NCBI GenBank assembly: GCA_036557665.1
Contig: DATBHG010000063.1
Coordinates: forward strand, 62,001-126,000
DNA: 64,000 nt
Direction: 5' to 3'
Source: VAZQ01 sp036557665
GTDB taxonomy: Bacteria; Pseudomonadota; Alphaproteobacteria; Rhizobiales; Xanthobacteraceae
Made by a program: the position numbers and the translations under genes. Of this stretch, positions 27,001 through 34,927 are shown piece by piece (within the stretch, counting starts at the first letter, position 1; each line of letters begins with the position of its first letter). The notes under the pieces are model-generated. The model was not told the DNA's origin. It did no database searches and was given only the letters and a program-made list of their open reading frames with translations.

Positions 27001-28456
27001 CGACGCGACCCGGTGGACATGGATGAAGCGCTATCGCGTCTGGCAAGCGAATCGCGAGATTTTCCTGTGGCCGGAAAACTGGCTCTATCCGGAGCTGCGC
27101 GACGATCAGTCGCCGTTCTTCCAGCAGATGATGAGCGATCTGCAGCAGAGCGACATCACCGACGATGCCGCTCAGACCGCATACCTGAGCTATCTCACCA
27201 GTCTCGAATCGGTCGCCAAGCTCGAGCCGTGCGGCATCTACTACGTTCCGGCTGAAACCGGTCAGGCGAACGAGATTTCCTACGTGGTCGGCCGCACCGC
27301 CGGCGCCCACCGCAAATACTATTTCCGGCAGTTGTCGAACGAGAGCTGGTCGCCATGGACGGAAATGAAGATCGATGCGGAGGACCTTCCGGTCACGCCC
27401 GTGCTGTGGAACGGCCGGCTCCTGGTGTTCTGGTTGAAGATCACCAAGCAGACGCCGGTTGCGCCGGCCTTGGTACCGTCCGCCGATCCCACCCCTGTCG
27501 GCTCGATGCATCTTGGAGACATCCAGAGTGAAGCAGGCGCGAGCGGGGCAGTGCAGACCGAGGTGACGGTCCTGGCGACGCTGTGCTGGAGCGAGCTCTA
27601 CAACGGCAAATGGCAGCCGACCAAGACGTCCGACCTCAACCGCCCCACGGTCGTGGGCAGCTATGCTGCCGGCGACAACTCGTTCGAAGCCGACCGCTCC
27701 TGGCTCCGGCTGGAGCCGACCGAGCTCGCCGGCGACATGAGCGGGGCATTGCTTCTCAACATCGAATCGCCGTTCGGCAATGCGACGGGCGGCTTCGTGC
27801 TCTACAACACGCACAGCTTGCCGATCCGCCTCGAGGACATCAGTCCTACGCTCCCCCTGGATTCCATTTTCGCGGCGGAGCGCTTCCTTGATCCGGTATT
27901 TCCCTATACCGGCGGCAGCATCGCGTCGATCCCGGTCTGGTACGTGCTCGGTACCGACCGGAGCTTCCGGATCGAATATCGCGGCGCGTTCTGGCCGCTG
28001 CGCATGCCGTACCAGACGAACGACATCCTGACACCGACTCTCGTCCCGCGCTATGTCGTGCCGCAACGCGGATCGTCCGACGGTTGGGATGCGCCGTTCT
28101 TCTACGAGGATCGCCGCAACGTCTTTTATGTAACGACCAGCGAATCGCTGATATCGATCTGGCAATTCGGCGGCTACGGCATCGGCTACAGCGCGCCGAG
28201 CATGACCGGCTCGACGCTCAGGTTCCCTCCCGTGGTGCAGCGGCAGCGGCCGGCGCTGCCCGATATCGGGGTGCCCATCGCCTTCGGCACGACCCCAAGC
28301 GGCGGCGACCCGTACGCGATCAAGCAGCTTGCCGGGACCGATGCGAACATTCACACCGCGCTCGGATCGACCATCGCCGTCACCTATCAGGGCCAAACGA
28401 TCGGCGCCAAAGGCAGCCTCGCCGCTTCGCAAACCCCGGCCGAGAGGAGGGCATGA
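21050..28456 (+). CDS. Tc toxin subunit A, N-terminal piece (TcA1) with PG-binding and PA14-like modules
   Basis: 2468 aa; ATG preceded by GAGGAG. Residues about 8-70 form a peptidoglycan-binding-1-type domain (AGPDVADLQKQLTELGL, TGVIDAATAATV). Residues 78-180 look like a transthyretin/carboxypeptidase-regulatory beta domain, followed by a Pro/Ala linker at about 243-285. The VRP1-like TcA body follows, with the family landmark Cys672-x-Cys674-x2-Cys677 before RSILGPAAYLVDLLHFL. A PA14-like beta domain sits at about 1488-1612. The conserved TcA segment WMKRYRVWQANREIFLWPEN with WLYPELR is near 1990-2015 and starts the neuraminidase-like region. TcA forms the pentameric shell and receptor-binding part of Tc toxins. 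The pore-forming and TcB-binding parts are missing here and are encoded by the next gene, which overlaps by ATGA. Confidence 0.92.
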   Translation: MTVLTRNLSLGIAGPDVADLQKQLTELGLTIPPAEQQTSKYGQGTHDAVAQFQGAHALPATGVIDAATAATVALAVAEATYTATGTVSSPTNPGVGGLNIQLVDKNVGADVALSATTTDALGAYTATAVISLPSLIQRRKTRPDLQVLVSAGKTFLAASSVAYNAPINVTLDVVLPANAALASEYETFTAAVTAAYAGPLAALQENAQRKDLTYLGNKIGLDVRAVALLALAAQFSQAAGGTGPAPTPLPPAPPTGAPPAGPVVAHPPATPAATPTAAAATIRPEFYYALFRAGLPANADALYRASPKAVQAIWQQATAQGVIASSLQGEIPAALATYQVLSAGHALAATSIVGVSTLKDMLAVSLPDANQQTQFAQLYVQHQNDNAGFWSAVASAFGADRASQLKLDGQLGYLMRDNAQLLAKLHDAERQAPLKSMTDLAGRGYYDAAKWQPLIGTSIPTQIPGATVDAQRAYYANLLAAQVRVAFPTAVIADLVHRSQLPIDGAADVATGVYTFLTSNQGKFEIGIESVEGYIARSKIGGTPAAVVAQIKRLQRVYQLTRDDTSMAALLKAKLDSAFAIARYDAAGFVQAFQNQVGGAEAARDIHARAKQIYGSVLNVITHYVAAQRAPVLGGAPQAPIVDARSSPATNPGYPIAAYPTLENLFGSMDYCECEECRSILGPAAYLVDLLHFLDCQVPPAGYQNPQAVLLARRPDLQYLLLTCANTNTALPYIDIVNETMEHFVANNLSLNGFTGFNTADSITSAELLAAPQNINDAAYTILQNSFFPLPLPFHRPLSLLRLQLKAIGLELHDVMEALRANDALDGGTPQGFGWRDILMEEVALSRQEYRVLTDSTLGLHGIYGYGSLADAAALTVLQNQSLQDFSRRVGVSYADLFAIVQTRFVNPNAALLPLVEQLHLPFSTLQKLQNGTLSESEFEGLLPPGIDARGYGAAQPTDLSAKGAWVKSNYARIMAIITFANPTDASDLCSATGLELRYANPDNAANLLHGADFLKLIRFIRLWRKLGLSIEQTDDIINALYPAADLPTGASDAGDFALLDNGFKALVPRIGFLLKALSLLGVTTDALPSLLACWAPIDTTGAASLYASMFLTPTLLRQDPAFGLDSSGNVLQDHSQTVSGHEAALCAAFNLTGAEFARIVAGLGFDATSVLSLDNISAVYRMAWLARTLELSVVELLALRTYSGLDPFAPLDPSNVAPAEPPAIRFIRLVQSMSAAGLEPVQALYLMWNQDINGKATPPDAMTTGLAQALRADFAAVESQFTLRDDPGGSIAKGLMALVYGSPSTDFFFGLLNNTLATSAPYASPQGTLAQPIIDASSGRLSYDDLRKQITFAGALDATTQSAIDTAITANGNDANLHAALLALAAASHQTVDPFFASYPELQALYAAYVASNDPIQTRRNALLASVVPGLKQRRKQQQGLASITSALGADPSFAPALLQDPSILHAASQPELAALADITAIELPGLAASYYLSNNTTAAPDISVDAVPSLDYGPGTSPLPAGQGGSVIAGVWSGYIEAPQDGFYNISIAADPGATASLQIGGAAVTLAAAGGIWTNQSPIQLTAGALAPITLTVSGLKSNLSVSWESVGLGWQAISGRYLYSATLLSRLRATYLRLLKATSLAGALSLSADEMAYLGTKPGLRISTADKRDKLAAGNSVFTPLSMTNIQAGSVLILDSGAAQEAITVSATTPTTFSAATTKAHDGTVTPFPIVSQSAPVIGRGWLNFLSAAGAPDTATCGQLRDVLTAMLDYARIKAALAPKDGRLLSLVQHPQAIGPDGSPALLALTGWSLDSLQDLLQQFFGDKQLDHLSSIENLRRVFDAYAVVTACRVSARSLIGATTNDPDAAAVDALQSALRARYAAQDWLGVVKPINDAMRQQQRDALVACILQQLGDKPPSTPPSPTDLSSINTLDKLFEYFLIDPGTEPAVETSRVRLHLSAAQIFAERCIRNLEPQVSPTSIDATRWTWMKRYRVWQANREIFLWPENWLYPELRDDQSPFFQQMMSDLQQSDITDDAAQTAYLSYLTSLESVAKLEPCGIYYVPAETGQANEISYVVGRTAGAHRKYYFRQLSNESWSPWTEMKIDAEDLPVTPVLWNGRLLVFWLKITKQTPVAPALVPSADPTPVGSMHLGDIQSEAGASGAVQTEVTVLATLCWSELYNGKWQPTKTSDLNRPTVVGSYAAGDNSFEADRSWLRLEPTELAGDMSGALLLNIESPFGNATGGFVLYNTHSLPIRLEDISPTLPLDSIFAAERFLDPVFPYTGGSIASIPVWYVLGTDRSFRIEYRGAFWPLRMPYQTNDILTPTLVPRYVVPQRGSSDGWDAPFFYEDRRNVFYVTTSESLISIWQFGGYGIGYSAPSMTGSTLRFPPVVQRQRPALPDIGVPIAFGTTPSGGDPYAIKQLAGTDANIHTALGSTIAVTYQGQTIGAKGSLAASQTPAERRA

Positions 28457-31400
28457 CCATGACGAGCATGCAAGCCATCGGGGCGTTCCACTATTCCCAG
28501 GACATCGCCACCGTCGCCAGCGGCCATTGGGTGCAGGTCGATCGATTCACCTACACGTTCGAGAATTTCTTCCACCCTTTCGTCGGCGACATGATCTCGG
28601 CGCTCAACCGCAAATCGCTGGATGGCCTTCTCGATCCCGCCTTCCAGGCCCAGACGCAGCCGTTCTTTACGACCGACTACGCGCTGCCGAGCAGCGCGGC
28701 GGTGCGGGTCAACTACTTCGACAAGGCGTTCGACGTCGCAACCGGCGGACCCTACGCGAGCTACAACTGGGAAATCTTCTTCCACCTTCCGGTGATGATC
28801 GCGGTGCACCTGAGCAATAATCAGCGCTTTGCCGAGGCACAGAAATGGTTCCATTACGTCTTCGACCCGACCAGCACGGATCAGAGCGTGCCGGCACCGC
28901 AGCGCTACTGGAAGTTTCTCGCGTTCCGGCAGGAGGGCGCGATCGCGAGCATCGACGCCCTGCTCGAGCTCCTGAGCACGCCCGACAGCCAGCTCGACCC
29001 ATCGCAGCTCAAGTACAAGCGGGCGGTGCAGGCGGGCTACGCGGCCATGCTGACGACCCCGTTCAGCCCGCATACCATCGCGCGCACGCGCATCTCCGCG
29101 TATCAGTACTACGTCGTGATGAAATATCTCGACAATCTCATCGCATGGGGCGACAGCCTCTTTCTGCAGGATACGATCGAAACCATCAACGAGGCCACGC
29201 TCTGCTACGTGCTCGCCGCCAACATCCTCGGTCCACGGCCGCAGGCGCTGCCGGAACGCGGGACGCGGTCGCCGCAGAACTTTGCGCAGCTCAAGCTGGC
29301 GCAGCTCGACCCGATGAGCAATGCGGCGATCGAGCTGGAAGGGCAGTTTCCATTCAACCTTGCTCCGCCTGCAAGCAACGGCGGCAACTCTTCCGATCTG
29401 ACCGGGGCGCTGTTTGGCATCGGACAGAGCCTCTATTTCTGCATCCCGCCGAACCCGACCCTGCTGCACTACTGGGACATCGTCGGCCAGCGTCTGTTCA
29501 GGATCCGCAACAGCGAGAACATTCAGGGAGTGGTGCAGCAGCTTCCGTTGTTCGACCCGCCGATCGATCCCGGCATGCTGGTCAAAGCCGCAGCCGCCGG
29601 GCTCGACGTCGGCAGCATCGTCAGCGGCGTCAATCAGCCGCCCGGTCCGGTACGCTCGCTCGTCCTGATGGAGAAGGCGCTGGAGCTCGCCAACGAGGTG
29701 CGCAGCCTCGGCAGCACGCTGCTGTCGGCCATCGAGAAGAGCGACGCCGAGCGACTGACCCTGTTGCGCCAGGGACACGAGATCGCGTTGCAGCAAATGA
29801 CCCAGGACGTGCGCTTTCTGCAGTGGAAACAGGCGCAGGAGGCGACCAATGTACTCCTGAGCTCGCGCGCGACGACGCTCGAGCGCTACTCCTATTACCT
29901 GGCTCTGCTGGGCCTAAGCCCGGACACGGCGACCGTGCCGCCGACCTTCACGGCGGACCGCCGGGAGCTGACCGAGGACAATTTTGACGATGCCTATGAT
30001 GCTCTGGTGAACGTCTACAATCAGACCATCACGATTCAAGATTATTCCAAGCTGCAGCTGGCCGGAGGATCCTCGCCGGGGAACCAATCCGGAGCGAGCG
30101 GACAAGGCCCGCTTTACCTGATCGAACGGGAGGATGCCGAGCTCAACAAGCTGCTGCCGCATTCACGCGACCTGCAGACCATAGCCTCGCTCGCCAGCCT
30201 GCTCGCTTCCTCGCTCACCCCGATACCCGGCTTTTTCATCCACGAGCACTTCTGGGGCATCGGAGCATCTCAATCAATTACCAGCGGAGAGAGATTGGCC
30301 GCGGTGGCCAAGCTCGGCGGGGAGGTCGCGCAGATCGAAGCCGTGCGCGACCAGGAGCAGGCCGGCATTGCCTCGCGCACGGCGGGCTATCAACGCCGGG
30401 CGAACGACTGGATCCTGCAGGCAAACCTGGCGGCGCACGAGCTCATGCAGATCGGACGCCAGATCATCGCCTCGCTCATCGCCGAGCAGGTTGCCTATCA
30501 CGAGTACACCGCGGTCAAGGCGCAAGTGCAGCAAGCGCAGGACGTCCAGCAGTTTCTGCAAAGCAAGTTCACCAACGCCGACTTCTGCGACTGGATGCAG
30601 GCGCAGGCCTCGAGCCTTTATTACCAGTATTATCGCTTCGCCTTCGATACCGCGCGGAAGGCCGAGCAGACGATGAAGCAGGAGCTGATGCGGCCCGAGC
30701 TCGATGCGACGACTTTCGTGCAATTCAACTACTGGGACAGCGGCCATCGGGGGCTGCTCTCCGGCGAGGCGCTGCATCTCGACATCAAGCGCATGGAGAT
30801 GGCCTATCACGAGAGCAACAGGCGCGAGCTCGAGCTGACGCGGCACGTCTCCTTGCGCCAGCTCGATCCGCTCGCGCTGCTCACGCTCAAGATCACCGGC
30901 TCCTGCACGGTTACGCTTCCGGAGTGGCTCTACGACCGTGACTGTCCCGGCCACTACATGCGGCGAGTGAGAGCGATGAGCATGTCCGTTCCGGCCGTTG
31001 CCGGACCTTTCTCGGGACTGTTTTGCGCGCTCGCGCTTCAACGCAGCAGCGTACGCGTCTCGCCGCTGCTCAAGAACAACAAATATGCCAGGGACGCCAC
31101 AGCCAGCGACGAGCGTTTCATCGACTATTTCGGCTCGGTCGATTCGATCGTCACCAGCAGCGGATCGGACGACAGCGGCCTGTTCGAGACAAACCTGCGG
31201 GACGAGCGCTTCCTGCCGTTCGAAGGCGCGGGCGCGATAAGCACTTGGACGCTCTCGCTGCCCGATCGGCTGCGGGCGTTCGACTACATGACCATTTCCG
31301 ATGTCGTACTGCACATCCGCTACACTGCCAGGAGCGCCGGCGATCCGTTGAAGTCGCACGCGACGCAGGAGCTCCTGGCAATGCTGAGCACCGCTGCGCA

Positions 31401-31743
31401 GTCCGGCCAGGCCTTGATGTTCTGCCTGCGTTTCGACTTTCCGAGCCAGTGGTACGCTTTCGCCACCGGCATGGGGAGCTTCGCTGTCGAGCTGAGCCGG
31501 GATCTGCTGCCCTACATGGTCCAGAGCGCGAAACAAATCACGCTCGACACTTTGAGTCTCTATGCCGGCAGCGGCGGCAACGTCGTCTCGGTCACGCCGA
31601 CGGTCGATCTTGCCTCGCTTTCGTCTGCGCTGAGCGCGCCCGCGGGTACGGCGACACTTAGCTTGCCTGCTGACGACGCGGTCATGACGCGCGATCCCAA
31701 TCAGCAGGTCTTCCTCGTCATGCAATATCACTTTAAATTGTGA
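28453..31743 (+). CDS. Tc toxin subunit A, C-terminal piece (TcA2): pore-forming and TcB-binding domains
   Basis: 1096 aa from the ATG at 28453, which overlaps the TcA1 stop as ATGA and has GAGGAGGG just upstream inside TcA1, implying translational coupling. The frame is open upstream to 28084, but that part only re-reads TcA1. Residues 1-550 continue the TcA shell (FHYSQDIATVASGHWVQVDR, NWEIFFHLPVMIAVHLS). Residues about 560-800 are long alpha-helices (ANDWILQANLAAHELMQIGR, LYYQYYRFAFDTARKAEQTM) corresponding to the channel region. Residues about 826-1096 are the TcB-binding domain (YDRDCPGHYMRRVRAMSMSV, GDDSGLFETN-like segment, DERFLPFEGAGAISTWTLSL). The size is like Photorhabdus TcaB, the second half of a naturally split TcA. 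Confidence 0.93.
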   Translation: MTMTSMQAIGAFHYSQDIATVASGHWVQVDRFTYTFENFFHPFVGDMISALNRKSLDGLLDPAFQAQTQPFFTTDYALPSSAAVRVNYFDKAFDVATGGPYASYNWEIFFHLPVMIAVHLSNNQRFAEAQKWFHYVFDPTSTDQSVPAPQRYWKFLAFRQEGAIASIDALLELLSTPDSQLDPSQLKYKRAVQAGYAAMLTTPFSPHTIARTRISAYQYYVVMKYLDNLIAWGDSLFLQDTIETINEATLCYVLAANILGPRPQALPERGTRSPQNFAQLKLAQLDPMSNAAIELEGQFPFNLAPPASNGGNSSDLTGALFGIGQSLYFCIPPNPTLLHYWDIVGQRLFRIRNSENIQGVVQQLPLFDPPIDPGMLVKAAAAGLDVGSIVSGVNQPPGPVRSLVLMEKALELANEVRSLGSTLLSAIEKSDAERLTLLRQGHEIALQQMTQDVRFLQWKQAQEATNVLLSSRATTLERYSYYLALLGLSPDTATVPPTFTADRRELTEDNFDDAYDALVNVYNQTITIQDYSKLQLAGGSSPGNQSGASGQGPLYLIEREDAELNKLLPHSRDLQTIASLASLLASSLTPIPGFFIHEHFWGIGASQSITSGERLAAVAKLGGEVAQIEAVRDQEQAGIASRTAGYQRRANDWILQANLAAHELMQIGRQIIASLIAEQVAYHEYTAVKAQVQQAQDVQQFLQSKFTNADFCDWMQAQASSLYYQYYRFAFDTARKAEQTMKQELMRPELDATTFVQFNYWDSGHRGLLSGEALHLDIKRMEMAYHESNRRELELTRHVSLRQLDPLALLTLKITGSCTVTLPEWLYDRDCPGHYMRRVRAMSMSVPAVAGPFSGLFCALALQRSSVRVSPLLKNNKYARDATASDERFIDYFGSVDSIVTSSGSDDSGLFETNLRDERFLPFEGAGAISTWTLSLPDRLRAFDYMTISDVVLHIRYTARSAGDPLKSHATQELLAMLSTAAQSGQALMFCLRFDFPSQWYAFATGMGSFAVELSRDLLPYMVQSAKQITLDTLSLYAGSGGNVVSVTPTVDLASLSSALSAPAGTATLSLPADDAVMTRDPNQQVFLVMQYHFKL

Positions 31744-31777
31744 GGGCTACAGCGCGTTCCGCTCGAATTGACTCGCA

Positions 31778-31813
31778 GGTGGGCACGGGAGCGCTTTGCG
31801 CGCGGTACCCACC
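31778..31813 (+). terminator. Possible terminator hairpin after the Tc locus
   Basis: GGTGGGCAC (31778-31786) pairs with GTACCCACC (31805-31813) with one mismatch around an 18-base GC-rich loop that itself contains GCGC repeats. It lies 35 bp after the TcA2 stop and before the convergent monooxygenase gene. There is no real T-run, so Rho-independent function is uncertain. Confidence 0.35.
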
Positions 31814-31847
31814 ACGCGCCTTTCCCCACCTACAAGCCGAAAAACTG

Positions 31848-33206
31848 CTACACCGCTTCCAGCGCGGCCGCCTGGAACGCGCTGTGCGGCCACGCCAAGC
31901 CGTAATGCTCCCGCAGGGTCTGGCCCTCGTATGCCGTGCGAAAGAGCCCCCGCTGCTGGAGCAAGGGGATCACCTGCGCACTGAAGACGTCCAGCATCGA
32001 GGGCAGAAGCGGCGGCATGATGTTGAATCCGTCCGCCGCGCCATCCGTGAACCAGTCCTCTATCAAATCGGCGACCTGCTGCGGGGTGCCGGCGAAAGTG
32101 AAATGGCCGCGCGCGCCGGCCAGCGTTGCAAGCAATTGCCGCAACGTGGGCCGATCGCGCCGCACATAGCTCAGGATCACCTCGGTGCGGCTGCGCGCCG
32201 CCTCGACCTCGGTTGGTTTGGGGAAGTCGTCCTCCCGCAGCGGACGGTCGAGCGGCAAGTGAGAAAAGTCATGCCCACCGAAGCGGCCGGAGAGCCGTTT
32301 GCGCCCCACCTCGGGGTCTGAAAGCTCGTCGACCTCGAGAGCAAGCCGCCGGGCCTCCGCCTCGGTGCACCCGATCGTCGGGCTGAGCCCCGGCAGAATG
32401 AGCACCTGGGAAGGATCCCGCCCCTCGGTTGTCACAAGCTGTTTGAGGTCCGCATAGAATGCCTGCGCGGTGGCCTTTGCCATATGCGCAGTGAAGACAG
32501 CCTCAGCATGCCGCGCGGCGAAACGCCGGCCGGTATCGGATGATCCCGCCTGAACCAGCACCGGTCGACCCTGGGGGCAACGCGGCATATTGAGCGGGCC
32601 GGCAACCTGATAGCAGTCGCCCGCATGATTGATGCGCCGGATGCGGTCTGCCCTGGCGTAGCGCCCACCTCGCCGGTCGTCGAGGACCGCATCCTCGGCC
32701 CAGCTGTCCCACAGCGCCTTGACGACCGCCATGAACTCTTCGCCACGGGCGTAGCGGTCGGCATGGCTCAGCTGCCCCTCGTCGCCGAAATTGCCCGCAG
32801 CCGAGGCGAGCCATGAGGTGACGATGTTCCAGCCAACGCGGCCATTGCTGATGTGATCGAGTGACGCGAACTGGCGTGCAAGGTTGAAGGGCTCGGTATA
32901 CGTCGTCGACGCTGTCGCGATCATGCCGATTCGGTTGGTCGAAACCGCCAGTGAGGCAAGCACCGTCACCGGCTCGAGCCAGGTGCGTGGCGCCTGGTCG
33001 ACGTCCTCGCCGAGCGCGAGTTGATCGGCGAGGAAGATCGAGTCGAACAGGCCGGCTTCCGCTCGCTGCGCCAGGTCCTGGTAGTAGCGGATGTCGGTCA
33101 AGGCGAGCGGTGAAGCGGCGCGGTGACGCCATGATGCCTCGTGGTGCCCCCTGCCATGGATGAAAAGGTTCAGATGTAATTGCCGCTTGGTACCCCGCCC
33201 CGCCAT
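31848..33206 (-). CDS. LLM-class flavin-dependent monooxygenase (NtaA/SnaA/DszA type)
   Basis: 452 aa from the ATG at 33206, preceded by GAGGAGG six bases upstream; the longer frame to 33587 has no sensible N-terminus. The sequence follows the NtaA/DszA subgroup of bacterial luciferase-like enzymes: LNLFIHGRGHHEASWRH, LFDSIFLADQLAL, LEPVTVLASLAVSTNRIGMI, FNLARQFASLDHISNGRVGW and NIVTSWLASAAGNFG. These use FMNH2 from a separate reductase to oxidise chelators, organosulfur or other small compounds. No flavin reductase is adjacent. It is divergent from the neighbouring Bug-type receptor gene, which may bind a related substrate; that link is inference. Confidence 0.9.
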   Translation of the reverse strand: MAGRGTKRQLHLNLFIHGRGHHEASWRHRAASPLALTDIRYYQDLAQRAEAGLFDSIFLADQLALGEDVDQAPRTWLEPVTVLASLAVSTNRIGMIATASTTYTEPFNLARQFASLDHISNGRVGWNIVTSWLASAAGNFGDEGQLSHADRYARGEEFMAVVKALWDSWAEDAVLDDRRGGRYARADRIRRINHAGDCYQVAGPLNMPRCPQGRPVLVQAGSSDTGRRFAARHAEAVFTAHMAKATAQAFYADLKQLVTTEGRDPSQVLILPGLSPTIGCTEAEARRLALEVDELSDPEVGRKRLSGRFGGHDFSHLPLDRPLREDDFPKPTEVEAARSRTEVILSYVRRDRPTLRQLLATLAGARGHFTFAGTPQQVADLIEDWFTDGAADGFNIMPPLLPSMLDVFSAQVIPLLQQRGLFRTAYEGQTLREHYGLAWPHSAFQAAALEAV

Positions 33207-33357
33207 TGCCCGCCTCCTCGATGGCCGCTCGCAAGCCTTGCTCGATTCACGCGCCCGTGCGCAGCCGGCACCATAGTCGTACCGCCCCATTCCATTGTCC
33301 AGAAAGTCATGCTGCAATGCCCCGGCTCCGACCGGTCCAAAGCTCAGGGAAGAGGCC

Positions 33358-34338
33358 ATGCGACGGCGCGATTTCATCCGAACCATTGCTGCACTCGCGG
33401 CAGCGAGGCCGGTAGCGGCCTTGGCACAAAAATACCCGTCACGGCCGATCACGATGGTGGTCCCGTTTGCCGCGGGAGGCGCATTCGACGTCTTGGGCCG
33501 GATTCTCGCGGCGCGCATGGGTGAGATTCTGGGCCAGCAGATCATCATTGAGAACACCACCGGAGGCGCGGGCATCATCGGCGTCAATCGCGTCGTGAAT
33601 GCCGCGCCGGACGGCTACACACTCTTGTTGGGCAGCATCGGCACCCATGCATACAACCAGACAATCTACAAAAAGCCGCGATATAACGCCGTCGCCGATT
33701 TCACCCCGGTCGCCCTGTTCGCGGAACAGCCGATGGTCCTGGATACCCGCAAGGACTTTCCCGCCGACAATCTTGCCCAGTTCATCGCCTACGTGAAGGC
33801 AAACAGCGCGAAGCTGCAATTCGGCTCAGCCGGTGCCGGCACGACGACGCACCTCGGCTGTGCGCTGCTCAATGCGGCGATCGGCGTCAACGTCACTCAC
33901 GTTCCCTATCGCGGCGGCGGCCCTGCCGCCAACGATTTGATGGGCGGGCAGATCGACTACTTCTGCTCCAACATTGGCGCTTCGCTGCCCCTGATTTTAG
34001 GCAAAAGGATAAAGGCGCTCGCAATGCTGTCGCGATCTCGCTCGCCGCTCATGCCGGATTTGCCGACGGCGCAGGAGCAAGGACTTGCTGGATTCGATGT
34101 CGTAACCTGGAACGCATTTTTTCTCCCGAGAGGCGCACCTGCGGAAGTCGTGAAAAAGCTGAACGAGGCAACGAGTGAAGCGCTGGACACTCCCGCGATC
34201 CAGACCCGCCTGCACGACCTCGGGATTGCGGCTGTCGCGCCCGAGCGCAGGTCGCCGGAGTACCTCGCCAAGCTCGTCGTTGAAGAAATCGCAAGGTGGG
34301 AGGGCCCGATCAAATCGAACGGGCTGCAGGTGGATTGA
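33358..34338 (+). CDS. Tripartite tricarboxylate transporter (Bug family) substrate-binding protein
   Basis: 326 aa from the ATG at 33358 (AGGGAAGAGG upstream). An N-terminal export signal (MRRRDFIRTIAALAAARPVA, ending near ALAQ) is followed by the Bug/TctC fold: YPSRPITMVVPFAAGGAFDV, IIENTTGGAGIIG, PYRGGGPAANDLMGGQIDYF. Bug receptors bind carboxylates or aromatic acids in the periplasm and feed TctAB-type transporters. No tctA or tctB gene is present in the window, so it is an orphan receptor, which is common for this family. It is divergently transcribed from the LLM monooxygenase. Confidence 0.92.
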   Translation: MRRRDFIRTIAALAAARPVAALAQKYPSRPITMVVPFAAGGAFDVLGRILAARMGEILGQQIIIENTTGGAGIIGVNRVVNAAPDGYTLLLGSIGTHAYNQTIYKKPRYNAVADFTPVALFAEQPMVLDTRKDFPADNLAQFIAYVKANSAKLQFGSAGAGTTTHLGCALLNAAIGVNVTHVPYRGGGPAANDLMGGQIDYFCSNIGASLPLILGKRIKALAMLSRSRSPLMPDLPTAQEQGLAGFDVVTWNAFFLPRGAPAEVVKKLNEATSEALDTPAIQTRLHDLGIAAVAPERRSPEYLAKLVVEEIARWEGPIKSNGLQVD

Positions 34339-34373
34339 TGCATAGGCGTTCCACCCTCCTGTGAGCGAGGCAA

Positions 34374-34769
34374 ATGCAGACAGCGGCCTTCGGCCACCCA
34401 GAATCGATCGCGGCTGCCATGGAGGTGCTCGATCGGCATGTCGCGGCGCTCAATGGCGGTGACGCATCCGGATTGGCACAAACGCTGCATTTTCCCCATT
34501 ACCGGTTGGCCGGCGGTCGCATGAAGGTGTGGGAAGGCCCGGAGACCTACCTGCAGGATTTTCATTCCCGGGCAGGAGAAGAATGGCACCGCAGCGCCTG
34601 GGACTTTCGTCATCCGATCAGTGCCGATTCGGAGAAGGTGCACATCGAAGTGCAATTTTGCCGATATCGCGCAGATGGCTCCGTCCTGGGTCGCTATCGC
34701 TCAATCTGGGTGGTCGCCTGCCTTGGCGGGCGTTGGGCCGCACAGCTGCGGTCGAGCTTTGCTCCCTAG
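34374..34769 (+). CDS. NTF2/SnoaL-like hypothetical protein
   Basis: 131 aa. Sequence pattern fits the NTF2-like alpha+beta barrel: an initial helix (ESIAAAMEVLDRHVAALNGG), HFPHYRLAGGRMKVWEGPE, then strands with VHIEVQFCRYRADGSVLG and SIWVVACLGGRWAAQLRSSF. Such proteins include isomerases, hydrolases and non-catalytic ligand binders. It follows the Bug receptor by 35 bp on the same strand and may be in its operon. The specific substrate is unknown. Confidence 0.75.
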   Translation: MQTAAFGHPESIAAAMEVLDRHVAALNGGDASGLAQTLHFPHYRLAGGRMKVWEGPETYLQDFHSRAGEEWHRSAWDFRHPISADSEKVHIEVQFCRYRADGSVLGRYRSIWVVACLGGRWAAQLRSSFAP

Positions 34770-34927
34770 GGGTACCATCTGAGCGTGCGATCTGACCGCA
34801 TGAGTTTCCGCCTTGCGGGCCTGGGCAAGAGCCGGCATAGGTTGCCGAACGGTAACTTGAGACGAGCCCGGCTTGGGCCTAAGACCTGCAGTGGCCTTGG
34901 GCTCAGGCGGCCGGAAGTTGCGACGGC

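Noticed and set aside
26105..28432. 775-codon minus-strand open frame within TcA1, and similar long ones at 14925-16295, 16374-17879 and 23654-25366
   Set aside because: All are antisense to conserved Tc toxin domains and are Arg/Gly/Asp-rich without any recognisable motif.
28084..28452. Upstream extension of the TcA2 frame
   Set aside because: These 123 codons re-read the end of TcA1 in another frame and are arginine-rich; ATG at 28453 with GAGGAGGG is the credible start.
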